Assembly (NCBI GenBank): GCA_003427395.1
Contig: BFEA01000580.1
Coordinates: forward strand, 156,173 to 176,812
Origin: Chara braunii
Taxonomy: Eukaryota; Streptophyta; Charophyceae; Charales; Characeae
Reading direction: 5' to 3'
Length of the DNA stretch: 20,640 nt
Position 1 is the first letter of the stretch. Every line of letters starts with the position of its first letter. The notes under the pieces were generated by a model, which searched no databases, was not told where the DNA came from, and worked only from the letters and a program-made list of their open reading frames with translations. Below are positions 1 to 6,887 of this stretch, piece after piece. Position numbers and translations under genes: made by a program.

Positions 1-17
1 GGGGAGACATGCTACAT

Positions 18-33
18 CGGGGTTTTAACCCCG
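18..33. repeat. Short inverted repeat
   Basis: Arms CGGGGTT and AACCCCG are perfectly complementary around a TT spacer. No function can be assigned. Confidence 0.6.
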
Positions 34-179
34 GGCGAACACGAACATGAGATTGGTTTTGGGTATAGATTAGTAAGAAGGATGTTAGAAGAAGAATGTA
101 GTGCGCAGAGGTGTCATGTATGTCGGAAGTTGAGAAGCGGGAAGGGGAAGAACCAACTACTCGGCCGTTGATCAGCCGT

Positions 180-470
180 TTCTGACGAACTGAAATGCGA
201 ATTCGGGATTCGGACGCCAGGCGAATTCAGCTATGGGGTTAGATTCCGAAGTAGGTTGGTAGATTAGAGGTTAGTAAGAAAATGAACTGCGTAGAACCAT
301 CGGGAAGCCGATATGGCAGGATTCGAAAAACAGAGAACTTACTCGATCCCGCCCAGAACCGAGCAAACTAAAATGCAGAACGGGGGTTCTGGGATAAAGC
401 GAAATCAGATGGCGGAGTTAGCTTGAAGGTAGGACAAGAGTAGAGTAGGAAGTGAAGAAAACAGGGGGGT
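180..470. repeat. Degenerate ~178-bp tandem similarity
   Basis: The stretch beginning GAACTGAAATGC at 187 is echoed by CAAACTAAAATGC at 364. Both are followed by similar G-rich sequence and a GTAGG..TAGAGTAGGAAG-type segment. A further GATTAGTAAGAAG motif at about 68 resembles the end of the first copy. Divergence is high, so this may be an old duplication or only shared composition. I see no gene in 1-540. Confidence 0.25.
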
Positions 471-498
471 CGCGTGAAGGGACAAAGGTTAGGAGGGG

Positions 499-540
499 AA
501 GAATGAACCTATCCACGTTCTAGCGGAAGATTCATTCTGT
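499..540. repeat. Hairpin with GAATGAA / TTCATTC arms
   Basis: AGAATGAA at 500 pairs with TTCATTCT ending at 538. The loop segment (CCACGTTCTAGCGGAAGATTC) closely resembles the segment at 9054-9079. The same arm sequence recurs in the perfect hairpin at 19386-19425, so this looks like one member of a small dispersed hairpin family. Confidence 0.5.
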
Positions 541-1930
541 TTTTTTCTTTTTCTTACTTACCTTTTCACAGGGAGCAGTCCATGGCAATGATCACCTGGA
601 GTTTTGTCTGTCGAAAGTGGTCTACCCCTGCTCTTTCTCAGGCCAGCTGGCGACGCATGGATTGTAGGTTATGAAGAGAGTGTAGACATATGGGATAGGA
701 AGGAGTAATAGCAGGTTGTGCGGGCCTGGTCGGGCTTCGAGTCTCGAGCCCAGGGACAGAGGCATGCGGGAATTGGGAGGGGGGAATGGCCTACCGTAGT
801 CTGTGCAGGGGCATATCTGGCCTTGGTGGCGGGCTACAGCGCCGGCGGCCCTTTGCCTTTCGACTGGTACTGTGGATATTAGCGGGGAGCTTAGTCTGCT
901 GTAGCCAAACAAGGTAGCGAGCACAGGAACGGGCTGGCTACGAGGCCGCAGGCACTAGTCGCTAGCCTGCGTGCTGATTCTTCGACGGTGTGAGGTGGCC
1001 GGAGACTGACTGTGAACCTGCTGATTCACCCGAAGACTGATGAGTTGACTATACCGTCGGACGGCTTGACTGTGTACGAACAGTGAAGAGAAAGGAACGG
1101 GTTGGGTCGGCGCCGCGCATTGCCGCACGATGGTACTCATCGACAGACTGTGCTCTCTTCGTTCGCCTGTTGCCGTGCCCTGTGGGTTGGTTGCTTTGCT
1201 GTCAATGCCTTGTGCTCTGTATCAGAGCTACTAACCGCTGGGTCAGAGTGAGGCTCGGCGTAACAGTGAGATGGTGCGAGGCTGACTGAAGGATTGAAGA
1301 CTGCCCTGTTGGTAAGGCGGTATGCGTTCTGTGGCACAGGGTGGCGGCGGGGGAGAGGGCTACGAAATTGCTGGCCAGGTCTCTTGCTGGCAACGCTGGT
1401 TACTGTTGAATACAGCTGCAACGAGGCTAACTGCGGGGGGGGTGTGATGTGAAGAGCAAATTGGGCTATTAGGAGCGTGGTGTCTTGCGGCGGAAGCGGC
1501 TGTTGTGTACACAATTTCGTTAAGTTCATTCTTTGGGGCATACTGAGTTTTTTTTTGGGTAACTAACACTAAAGTTGACTGCTGTTCGGATAAGGGTGAG
1601 GAGGGGAGTGATTGACCTACGAGGAAGACTTAGGCTCGGGAAAAGGGGGGTTGACGCCACGAGCTGAAGGTTCATCAAGAGGGGCTACTTCAACAATTTG
1701 ACTTCGTTGACCAAGCTATTAATTGGCCACCATTGCGGGGCCCTCAGGCGAGTCAAGGAGTCAACGCCTTATGCATGAGTCTGAGAGCACCCTCCTTGTA
1801 TCTGAGCGACTCAAACTGTCTTTTTCTGCCCTTCTAAGTCTAAGTCTAGTCTGTTGGTTGTGAGAGGAAGGCGGTAGGCGGGATTGCAACCCGTAGAACC
1901 GCAACAAGACTCTGTGGGGAGTCAACCCAC
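541..1930. other. Unique sequence with no supported gene
   Basis: GC-richer stretch. It contains GACTG-type words scattered through 955-1300 (GACTGACTG, GACTGTG, GACTGATG). It also has a minus-strand open frame of 134 codons at 1137-1541 that lacks any recognisable domain and is rich in P, Q, S and T. A minus-strand GTAAGT motif lies near 555. GTTGAC near 1651 and GTCAAC near 1759 are inverted. I regard the open frames here as chance. Confidence 0.3.
725..754. repeat. GC-rich hairpin
   Basis: CCTGG..GGGCT..CGAG pairs with CTCG AGCCC AGG in a 30-bp segment. Function is unknown. Confidence 0.45.
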
Positions 1931-1931
1931 C

Positions 1932-2043
1932 GATTGCGGGAGCTCTGCCGGAATACAGGAGTAGTTATGGAGGCAGGGAACTGCGAGGTAACCATTGTTC
2001 CCCCTCTATAAACCCAGGTATAACCCCTATCTGTACATCTTAC
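1932..2043. repeat. Dispersed element, copy A (partner at 14368)
   Basis: Shares a motif order with 14368-14479: GATTG.GGGAGCTCTGCCGGA, then TGGAGGCAGGGAAC, GAGGTA, ATAAACCC, and a CCTA..TCTGTA end. The CTGCC/GGCAG arms at 1945-1973 can pair. TATAAA at 2007-2012 lies inside the element. Confidence 0.6.
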
Positions 2044-2157
2044 TATAGTTGGTTGAAAGTGTTGCATGTACCCCTACTTTGACTTTAGTTTGACTTTCAG
2101 GACATAAGTCAGACTAAGTAAAGGAATGCCTTTGCAATCTCAGTTTCAGTTTGTTGA

Positions 2158-2171
2158 CTGCCTGAAGGCAG
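2158..2171. repeat. Small hairpin CTGCCT-GA-AGGCAG
   Basis: Perfect 6-bp inverted repeat with a 2-nt spacer, lying just upstream of the covarying hairpin array. It may be unrelated. Confidence 0.4.
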
Positions 2172-2230
2172 ATTGTGAACAAAAGGGGAATTGCATCAGG
2201 GGGAAGGTTGGGAGAAAGGTGGTTTTGCCT

Positions 2231-3080
2231 GAGATTGGACGGGTCCCATAGGGTCACGCATAGTTCCATAAGATTGGATGGCCTGACTTCTGTGTTTTAT
2301 TTTCGAATTGCATTGAGAATCAAACAAGTTTCATGAGATTGGATGGTTTGATTGCTCTGACTTGCAGGGGTTTGACTGTGATTGAATTTTAGGAGCCAAG
2401 CATGTTCCATAAGATTGGATGGCTTGGTTGTCTTGTTTAATTGGTTTTATTCTGTTTCATTAGTCTCTGAACGAGGGGGTCTAAGTAAGTTCCATAAGAT
2501 TGGATGGCCCAGCCTCTTCCTGCTTTGTTCTGAGGGAGTAACTTTGGCTGGGGGCGAGGCATGTTCCATAAGATTGGATGACCTTCGACTCAGATCACGC
2601 ACAACTAAATCAGAGAGGAATGAACTTGGCAGAGGACCAGACATGTTCCATAAGATTGGATGGTCTGGCGCAATGCCTCGCACATGCTGGAACCCGAAAG
2701 GTTATAATTTCGCTATATTTTGTTATTACTCTATTTAAGAACAGGATAGTTTAACAGGGTCCCATAAGATTGGGTCGTCTGACTATAGCTTATCATAAAG
2801 TTGAGGAAAGTATAACTAAGAATATAACTGAGGGTAACTTTGGGCGGGCTGAGCTTTATTTCTAAAATGAATGGTTCAGTCCTACGCTCAGCTTTTGAAC
2901 ACTAAGTTCAGAGAGGTATATATAACTTGGATATTAAACAGTTTAGGGCGACTAATCATTGTTTCTAAGATGAATGGCTTACTCATGTGCCCAAAGAAAG
3001 AGAAAAGTAGTTGTGCAACTTGTTCGTGTATACCTAATGGTTGAGTCAGACATGTTCCATAAGATTGGATGGTCTGACTT
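2231..3080 (+). repeat. Array of ~10 hairpin units with conserved 20-nt core and covarying arms
   Basis: The core ATGTTCCATAAGATTGGATG, or a close variant, occurs at 2261, 2326, 2402, 2487, 2561, 2643, 2757 and 3052. Diverged forms are at 2855 and 2966, and a partial at 2231. All are in the same orientation, mostly 65-85 bp apart. The core is flanked by arms that pair but differ between units: AATCAAAC/GTTTGATT (2318, 2346), AGCCAAGC/GCTTGGTT (2394, 2422), CCAGAC/GTCTGG (2637, 2663), AGTCAGAC/GTCTGACT (3044, 3072) and GGGCTGAGC/GTTCAGTCC (2846, 2874). Units at 2261, 2561 and 2966 keep partial arms; units at 2487 and 2757 pair poorly. TCCA..TGGA inside the core can form a small apical stem. 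Unit spacing is not a multiple of three, so this is not a protein repeat. The function is unknown. Confidence 0.85.
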
Positions 3081-3290
3081 TACGCCTTATGTAAGCAGGG
3101 TATGGAGGGTTAAAGTATTGAAAGACTATGAACTATTGTCTGCCAAGTTGATTTGGGGATAGTGAGAGTACTTACCTTTCTGGTTCGGCTTGCATGTGAC
3201 TGAGCGAGGCTACTGCTTGGTCTGAGTTTCAGTTTGACAGGTAGTTGCTTTAGAGGCTCGTCACGTGCTAGAGCGATAGGAGTTAGTTTT

Positions 3291-3332
3291 AATTCCTGCA
3301 TTTTCTGAGCTAATTCCTGCATTTTCTGAGCT
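3291..3332. repeat. 21-bp perfect tandem duplication
   Basis: AATTCCTGCATTTTCTGAGCT occurs twice head to tail (3291-3311 and 3312-3332). A degenerate third copy (ATTCTCGCATTTTCTGGG) lies at about 3353-3370. Confidence 0.9.
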
Positions 3333-3410
3333 AAGTTTATTTTACTTAGATCAATTCTCGCATTTTCTGGGATCTCTTGTTATATTTGGCTTGTATAGAT
3401 TTTGGTAGGT

Positions 3411-3715
3411 TACTTTCTCTACGGGAAGCGCTGCCGAAATTTTTGCAAATCAAAGGAGTTAGTCAAATTCTGATATATCAAAGTTCAACTTGTCTAAAGT
3501 TTATATATGACTTAGTAAAAATATGAAAAGTCTCATTTTCTAAGGGGAGTGCTGCCCAAATTTTTGTTAATTTAGGGAGTTAGACAAAATTGGACTATGA
3601 AAAGTCAAAGAGAACTTCTGTTTTCATATTTGAGCTGATATAAATCCTGAAAAGACACTTTTCCTACGGGAAGCACTGCCGAAATTTTCTTGATTTAGAG
3701 GAGTTAGATTATATT
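3411..3715. repeat. Three copies of a ~122-bp tandem repeat
   Basis: Anchors ACGGGAAGCGCTGCCGAAAT (3421), AAGGGGAGTGCTGCCCAAAT (3542) and ACGGGAAGCACTGCCGAAAT (3666) lie 121 and 124 bp apart. Each is followed by a T-rich stretch and GGAGTTAG. The rest of each unit is AT-rich and more diverged. No coding frame runs through the units. Confidence 0.85.
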
Positions 3716-3768
3716 TTGACAGGTGACGATTTTGGCGATCCACCCTGTATAGGGGAGATTATGCCAGG

Positions 3769-3804
3769 GTCTACCTTTGCTTTGGGCACTGCTTAAAGGT
3801 AGAC
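3769..3804. repeat. Hairpin with 10-bp perfect stem
   Basis: GTCTACCTTT (3769-3778) pairs with AAAGGTAGAC (3795-3804) across a 16-nt loop. It stands alone; no copy was noticed elsewhere in the window. Confidence 0.6.
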
Positions 3805-3951
3805 TTAGGCTTAGTTAATTAGGATGACTTGAGTGAGATCGTGATATGGGGATTATTCTCCATTGACTTATAGATCTAGCTTGAGAATTGGCCTGTCTTA
3901 TGTTACAGATCCTCTTGACCGTTTGATTCAGGATTTTGACTAGATTCAGCC

Positions 3952-3968
3952 TGATCCTACGAGGATCA
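3952..3968. repeat. Small hairpin TGATCCT-ACG-AGGATCA
   Basis: Perfect 7-bp stem with a 3-nt loop in an otherwise featureless stretch (3805-4216), where I see no gene. Confidence 0.5.
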
Positions 3969-4216
3969 TCTTTTGTTATCACTGATAAGAGATCGGTTGC
4001 CGATTCGTCGGTTTACGATTCAACTCCAATCCACTTTCGTCACTTAATCTAAAGGTTTTAGCCCTGTGGTTTGAATTGTTTCATTGTGTTTTCACCCGGA
4101 CTTTATTGAATGACCATTTAACTAAAGTGCTGAGTATTTATTTTGGGGAGTTGCACAAGAGTGAGGTTTGTATGGCTAAAGCAAGGGGTATGAGTATAGA
4201 GAATAATAGTCGTATC

Positions 4217-4515
4217 GTCAAAACGGACATAGTATATTTTTCAAGTTTGAACGAAATCAAAACTGACTTTTTTTGCCAAAATCCGGTCGGAATTTTTTGC
4301 TCCTGGGGGTCCGCCGGACCCCTTACATGTATCTGGTCTATGGTTGAGACCAGATACAAGAAAAAAAAAATAAAAAAAATGTATCTGGTCTTAACCATTG
4401 ACCAGATACATGTAGGTGGGAACGCCGGACCCCAGGAATAAAAAATTCCGACCAGATTTTGGCTTAAAAAGTCAGTTTTGATTTCGTTGAAAAAATATAA
4501 TATGTCCGTTTTGAC
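4217..4515. mobile_element. Foldback/MITE-like element with long imperfect terminal inverted repeats
   Basis: The left arm, starting GTCAAAACGGACATA at 4217, is the reverse complement of the right arm ending at 4515 over about 115-120 bp. Shared blocks include AACGAAATCAAAACTGACTTT, CCAAAATC.GGTCGGAATTTTTT and TCCTGGGG. The ends of the arms nest two further hairpins: TGTATCTGGTCT/AGACCAGATACA at 4328-4358 and TGTATCTGGTC/GACCAGATACA at 4380-4410. An A-rich spacer (4359-4379) separates them. No transposase is present, so if mobile it is non-autonomous. I could not identify a target-site duplication, so the superfamily is open. Confidence 0.8.
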
Positions 4516-4686
4516 AAAATGGCTGTTAATGGTTGAAATTGACCCCGTGTAGTGTGTGGACTTTTGTTGGACCTTTGATGTGATTGCAGGTATGTCTGCG
4601 GTTCAGACCTTGGATATGACTGTTTGCGATTACATACATATATGGTTGAAAGGAGTCCCACTGTGACTTGAACAGTGATCGTCCTG
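4516..4686. other. Unique spacer, no gene seen
   Basis: Mixed-composition sequence with a small CACTG/CAGTG inverted repeat near 4660-4677 and otherwise nothing recognised. Confidence 0.3.
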
Positions 4687-4694
4687 TATAAATA
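4687..4694 (+). promoter_or_regulatory. TATA-box-like TATAAATA
   Basis: Strong match to the eukaryotic TATA box on the plus strand. It lies about 200 bp upstream of the plus-strand open frame 4899-5321. Whether it is used cannot be told from sequence. Confidence 0.3.
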
Positions 4695-4898
4695 AGCCTT
4701 ATGTATATATTTGTATGTGCCTTGGGTATGCGCGCGGCTTACTGCGATCGTGCGCAAGGGCTAGCCAGATTATGGGTTGAGAGAAAAAGAAGATCGCATT
4801 TTATCATTTTGTTTTGTAGAAGATTTTTATAGTCGGACGTTGGTTCTGGGCCGGGATTCAAGGTCCTTGTCCAGGACACCCCAAGCCCTAGGCTCTGA

Positions 4899-5321
4899 AG
4901 GGAAGGGATTTGGCCCCGTGCAGAGCCTATCTGCCTTGCCTACCGAGACACTCAGACCAAAGGCCGGAGGTCTCGCGGCGGCTGCACGACTATTCCTTCA
5001 GCCGTGCAATATCGTGAGGGATTAGACCATCACGACACTTCGAGTCTGACACTTGAGTGTCATAAGCGGTACTCGGACTCACGAGGGACCGCTCGGTTAT
5101 GGGCACTACATAGTACGCCATCTTTGCGACTGCTTGCGTACGCTTGCATTGCGAATCGATATGAGTTAGCGCTGCGTCCGCGTGGTTTTATGTTAAATCT
5201 CGCGCGCGACGCCTATCTGATTTCCGCATCGGAAAGTTATGGGATGGTTACTGAAGGGACTAGGAGTGTTGTCGTGTTGATTGACGTGTGTGTGTGTGTG
5301 TTTTATTTTTGTGTTCGTTAA
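4899..5321 (+). CDS. Open reading frame of 140 codons, unrecognised (possible exon)
   Basis: The frame is open from just after TGA at 4896 to the stop at 5319-5321. It has no early ATG; the first in-frame ATG is about 98 codons in, at 5191, so if real it is an internal or terminal exon. Composition is protein-like and mixed, with segments such as RYSDSRGTARLWALH and MLNLARDAYLISASESYG. The C-terminal end becomes V/C-rich because it runs into a (GT)n tract at 5286. I recognise no domain. It overlaps another plus-strand frame (4777-5025). A length of 140 codons is uncommon but not impossible by chance in GC-rich DNA. Confidence 0.25.
   Translation, partial: REGIWPRAEPICLAYRDTQTKGRRSRGGCTTIPSAVQYREGLDHHDTSSLTLECHKRYSDSRGTARLWALHSTPSLRLLAYACIANRYELALRPRGFMLNLARDAYLISASESYGMVTEGTRSVVVLIDVCVCVFYFCVR
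5286..5301. repeat. Short (GT)n microsatellite
   Basis: About seven GT units followed by a T-rich run. Confidence 0.8.
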
Positions 5322-5770
5322 GTGGTGTGCGCGTGGTGTGCAGGATGCGTCCTAGTCGACCGACGACGAGTCGAGCTCGGGACTTCAGCCCCCCAGGATG
5401 TCGGTTCGCGTGCGGGTCCGATAGGCGTATTACCGCTCGTACCCCCTATGCTACAGCGAACGAGAAACGTCATCGGCTGGTCCACCTCTGCGACTGCAAC
5501 TGTTCAGCTTTCGTACTGTGGACAGGTAGCTTGGCGGGGATACGCTATCGGACAAAATACCCTTACAAGGGTATTTTGCCATGTCTTTGCATTCGGCACG
5601 ATGGCGGCGTCAACTACCAGGGCGTAGCCAGTCTGGAAACAAGAGGGGTGTGCACGCTTGGCGTGACACTGGGAGCGAAATCCTCGACCACTGAGGCCGG
5701 GGGCAAAACCGGTAAGAAAATTTCGTTAAGAATGCACGCGCGTTATTATGACGCACGCTGTGGTGATTAG
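5288..5770 (+). CDS. Open frame of 160 codons, doubtful coding
   Basis: The longest plus-strand open frame in this block, ending at TAG 5768-5770. It begins inside the (GT)n tract; an in-frame ATG (MRPSRPTTSRARDFS) lies near 5345. Its middle (5421-5545) is a diverged copy of 16744-16863. The two copies differ by indels that are not multiples of three, which argues against a conserved protein. It also contains the 26-bp palindrome at 5553-5578. No domain is recognised; most likely repeat DNA that is open by chance. Confidence 0.15.
   Translation: MCVCVLFLCSLSGVRVVCRMRPSRPTTSRARDFSPPGCRFACGSDRRITARTPYATANEKRHRLVHLCDCNCSAFVLWTGSLAGIRYRTKYPYKGILPCLCIRHDGGVNYQGVASLETRGVCTLGVTLGAKSSTTEAGGKTGKKISLRMHARYYDARCGD
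5421..5545 (+). repeat. Dispersed repeat, copy 1 (partner at 16744-16863)
   Basis: Both copies share TACCGC.CGTA, CCTATGCTAC.GCGA, GAGAAA, TCGGCTGG, CTACCTCTGCGA-type blocks, TTCGTA and GGGATACGC in the same order. Divergence is roughly a quarter to a third by eye, with single-base indels. Confidence 0.75.
5553..5578. repeat. 26-bp near-perfect palindrome
   Basis: CAAAATACCCTT and AAGGGTATTTTG are perfectly complementary around a 2-nt AC spacer. As RNA this would be a tight 12-bp hairpin; as DNA it could be a cruciform or a dimeric protein-binding site. Confidence 0.8.
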
Positions 5771-5772
5771 GA

Positions 5773-6180
5773 TCAGTAGTAATACCCCTCGACAGAAGAG
5801 GTCGAAGGGTCAGTTGGGCTGATGATTGTGTCAGGTAGGTCTATGACACGCACTGAGACTTGGTCCAGTGCCTGTCTTCTCTCCGGTGTTAGGGGTTCTA
5901 AAAATTTCAGTCTTTGTCTTCCCCTACTCAGCCTCCGAGTCAAGTACGCCGCATCTACCTCTACGTGGTGTGGTACTGACCTACCTGCTACTTGAGTGTT
6001 TTCCGCTACTCTAAAGTGTCGTGGGCTTCTTTTTCCAGCAACTTGAGTGTTTTCCCAACCGCGACCCTCGAATGTCGCGGCCATAGTTAGGTACCGGCCT
6101 ACCCGCCACTTGAGTGTTTCCCCGCCGCGACCTTCAATGCCGCGACTACAGGTAAATACCGGGCCTACGGGCCTTCTGAG
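5773..6180 (-). CDS. Minus-strand open frame of ~136 codons, unrecognised
   Basis: Open from a TAG just upstream of 6183 to the stop at 5773. The first true ATG lies about 34 codons in. The N-terminal half is encoded by the tandem repeat at 5985-6140 and gives an imperfect peptide repeat (ENTQVAGK, ENTQVAGR). One repeat interval is 51 bp but the other is 67 bp, so the frame is not kept across all units. The C-terminal half (LTRRLSRGRQRLKFLEPL, then TPERRQALDQVSVRVIDLP) has the mixed charged/hydrophobic pattern of a real protein. No family recognised; possibly a retroelement fragment or terminal exon. Confidence 0.25.
   Translation of the reverse strand, partial: LRRPVGPVFTCSRGIEGRGGETLKWRVGRYLTMAATFEGRGWENTQVAGKRSPRHFRVAENTQVAGRSVPHHVEVDAAYLTRRLSRGRQRLKFLEPLTPERRQALDQVSVRVIDLPDTIISPTDPSTSSVEGYYY
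5985..6140. repeat. Three imperfect tandem units with ACTTGAGTGTTT anchor
   Basis: The anchor occurs at 5990, 6041 and 6108 (intervals 51 and 67 bp). The second and third units are followed by short hairpins: CGCGAC..GTCGCG at about 6060-6079, and a CGCGAC..GCCGCG relative at about 6126-6144. Confidence 0.7.
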
Positions 6181-6229
6181 CAACTAAGTGCCCTTGCGGG
6201 CTACATACATACTCAAGCCGACAGGCATG

Positions 6230-6340
6230 CAAACTAGCTAGCGTGCACACACACAGATTTAGAGAAAACGGGGCCAGGCCACTGGCAGGCTGAGTCCCGA
6301 TACTCTTCTTATATCTGAGCAACTCCTCTCTTGATAAGAG
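6230..6340. other. Unique spacer, no gene seen
   Basis: Includes TATCTGAGCAACTC at about 6312, which resembles TATCTGAGCGACTC at about 1800. Confidence 0.2.
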
Positions 6341-6342
6341 TA

Positions 6343-6424
6343 GGAGTTAGCTCAGTAGGTTTAGGTTCGGGTTGCCAAACGGTGGGTATAAGGAACGAAT
6401 CCCACCGCCCTCTGAGCTAGCTCC
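6343..6424 (+). ncRNA. tRNA-like structured element with A and B box motifs
   Basis: The ends pair as a 13-bp stem with one G-T pair: GGAGTTAGCTCAG (6343-6355) with CTGAGCTAGCTCC (6412-6424). Inside, CGGTGGG (6380-6386) pairs with CCCACCG (6401-6407) over a 14-nt loop. TAGCTCAGTAGG (6348-6359) fits the Pol III A-box consensus TRGCNNARYNGG. GGAACGAATCC (6392-6402) matches 9 of 11 positions of the B box GGTTCGANTCC, about 40 bp downstream, a normal tRNA spacing. The fold is not a standard cloverleaf because the inner stem is too long for a T arm. It could be a Pol III small RNA, a SINE head or a rearranged tRNA; Pol III transcription is inferred only. Confidence 0.4.
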
Positions 6425-6450
6425 CTTTTGAAGAAAAGGGGGCTTTACTT
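6417..6450 (+). terminator. Hairpin followed by T-rich run, possible 3' end of the tRNA-like element
   Basis: GCTCCCTTTT pairs with AAAAGGGGGC around a GAAG loop (one T-G pair). It is followed by TTTACTTTTT, a T run of the type that stops Pol III. The first hairpin arm overlaps the end of the tRNA-like stem. Confidence 0.3.
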
Positions 6451-6460
6451 TTTCCCATGT

Positions 6461-6507
6461 TCGTTAGGTCGGGACTCGAACCCGCGACCTACGAATTAGA
6501 AGTTAGT
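6461..6507 (-). tRNA. tRNA-Arg(UCU)-like 3' half (pseudo-tRNA)
   Basis: Read on the minus strand: an anticodon stem with 4 of 5 pairs and the 7-nt loop CTTCTAA (anticodon TCT), a 5-nt variable loop, and a T arm GCGGG-TTCGAGT-CCCGA containing a perfect B box GGTTCGAGTCC (plus 6472-6482). The outermost T-stem pair is G-A. A 7-nt acceptor strand CCTAACG and discriminator A follow. Upstream, no D arm or A box is present and only CGTT of a 5' acceptor can be found. A functional tRNA is therefore unlikely; a tRNA-derived pseudogene or SINE piece is better. Confidence 0.45.
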
Positions 6508-6647
6508 TGCTGTTAGTAGGTTAGTTGGAACGTGAACCTCTGCTGTAACGGGGGCATGCCACTTCACAAGGCAAGATGGTTAGTAGTTAGATTCTGTTTT
6601 CTTATTTTATTTTATTTGATTTGTTAGTTTTAGTTAGATTCTTCTTT

Positions 6648-6671
6648 TATTTATTATTATTATTATTATTA
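6648..6671. repeat. (TTA)n microsatellite
   Basis: About eight TTA units on the plus strand, preceded by T-rich sequence. Confidence 0.85.
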
Positions 6672-6755
6672 CCATCATTTATATCTCGTATCCCACGAGA
6701 TTCCTTCGAGTCAGTGAATCCGCAACAGAATCACGGGCGGATTCATTCTTACCAG

Positions 6756-6880
6756 AGTAAGTGCTAACAGGGCTTGATTATGGCCCGCACCCATGAGGGA
6801 GGTAGGCAGGCCCGCCCTGCGGGACTGCGGCGCCACATCGCAGAAACTTCCGAAGGTATGCGCGAGGCGCAACGAAGAGT
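6756..6880 (-). CDS. Candidate minus-strand exon, unrecognised
   Basis: Minus-strand open frame whose downstream border is ACTCTG|GTAAGAATG (donor near 6750-6755). Upstream on that strand lies a long pyrimidine-rich tract (the purine tract 6888-7200), suitable for an acceptor. The translation contains RLAHTFGSFCDVAPQSRR and GLPTSLMGAGHNQALLALT, which look protein-like but match no family I know. The exact acceptor is uncertain. The open frame continues into the low-complexity tract, which inflates its length. Confidence 0.2.
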
Positions 6881-6887
6881 GGGAGAG

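Noticed and set aside
1137-1541. 134-codon minus-strand frame
   Set aside because: Composition is P/Q/S/T-biased, there is no domain, splice border or upstream promoter, and alternative frames overlap it. Probably chance in GC-richer DNA.
2382-2738. Open frames on both strands over the hairpin array, with repeated FHKIGW and CSIRLD peptides
   Set aside because: The repeated peptides are translations of the nucleotide core in different frames. Unit intervals (76, 85, 74, 82, 114) are not multiples of three, so there is no repeat protein.
2231-3080. CRISPR array
   Set aside because: The intervals vary, the repeat flanks covary, spacers are not uniform, no cas genes are present, and the surrounding DNA is clearly eukaryotic.
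4076-4441. 121-codon plus-strand frame
   Set aside because: About two-thirds of it is the arm of the foldback element at 4217-4515, and its peptide partly mirrors the opposite-strand frame.
4840-5060. rRNA or other structured housekeeping RNA
   Set aside because: No run of the conserved rRNA, 5S, SRP or snRNA motifs I know could be matched.
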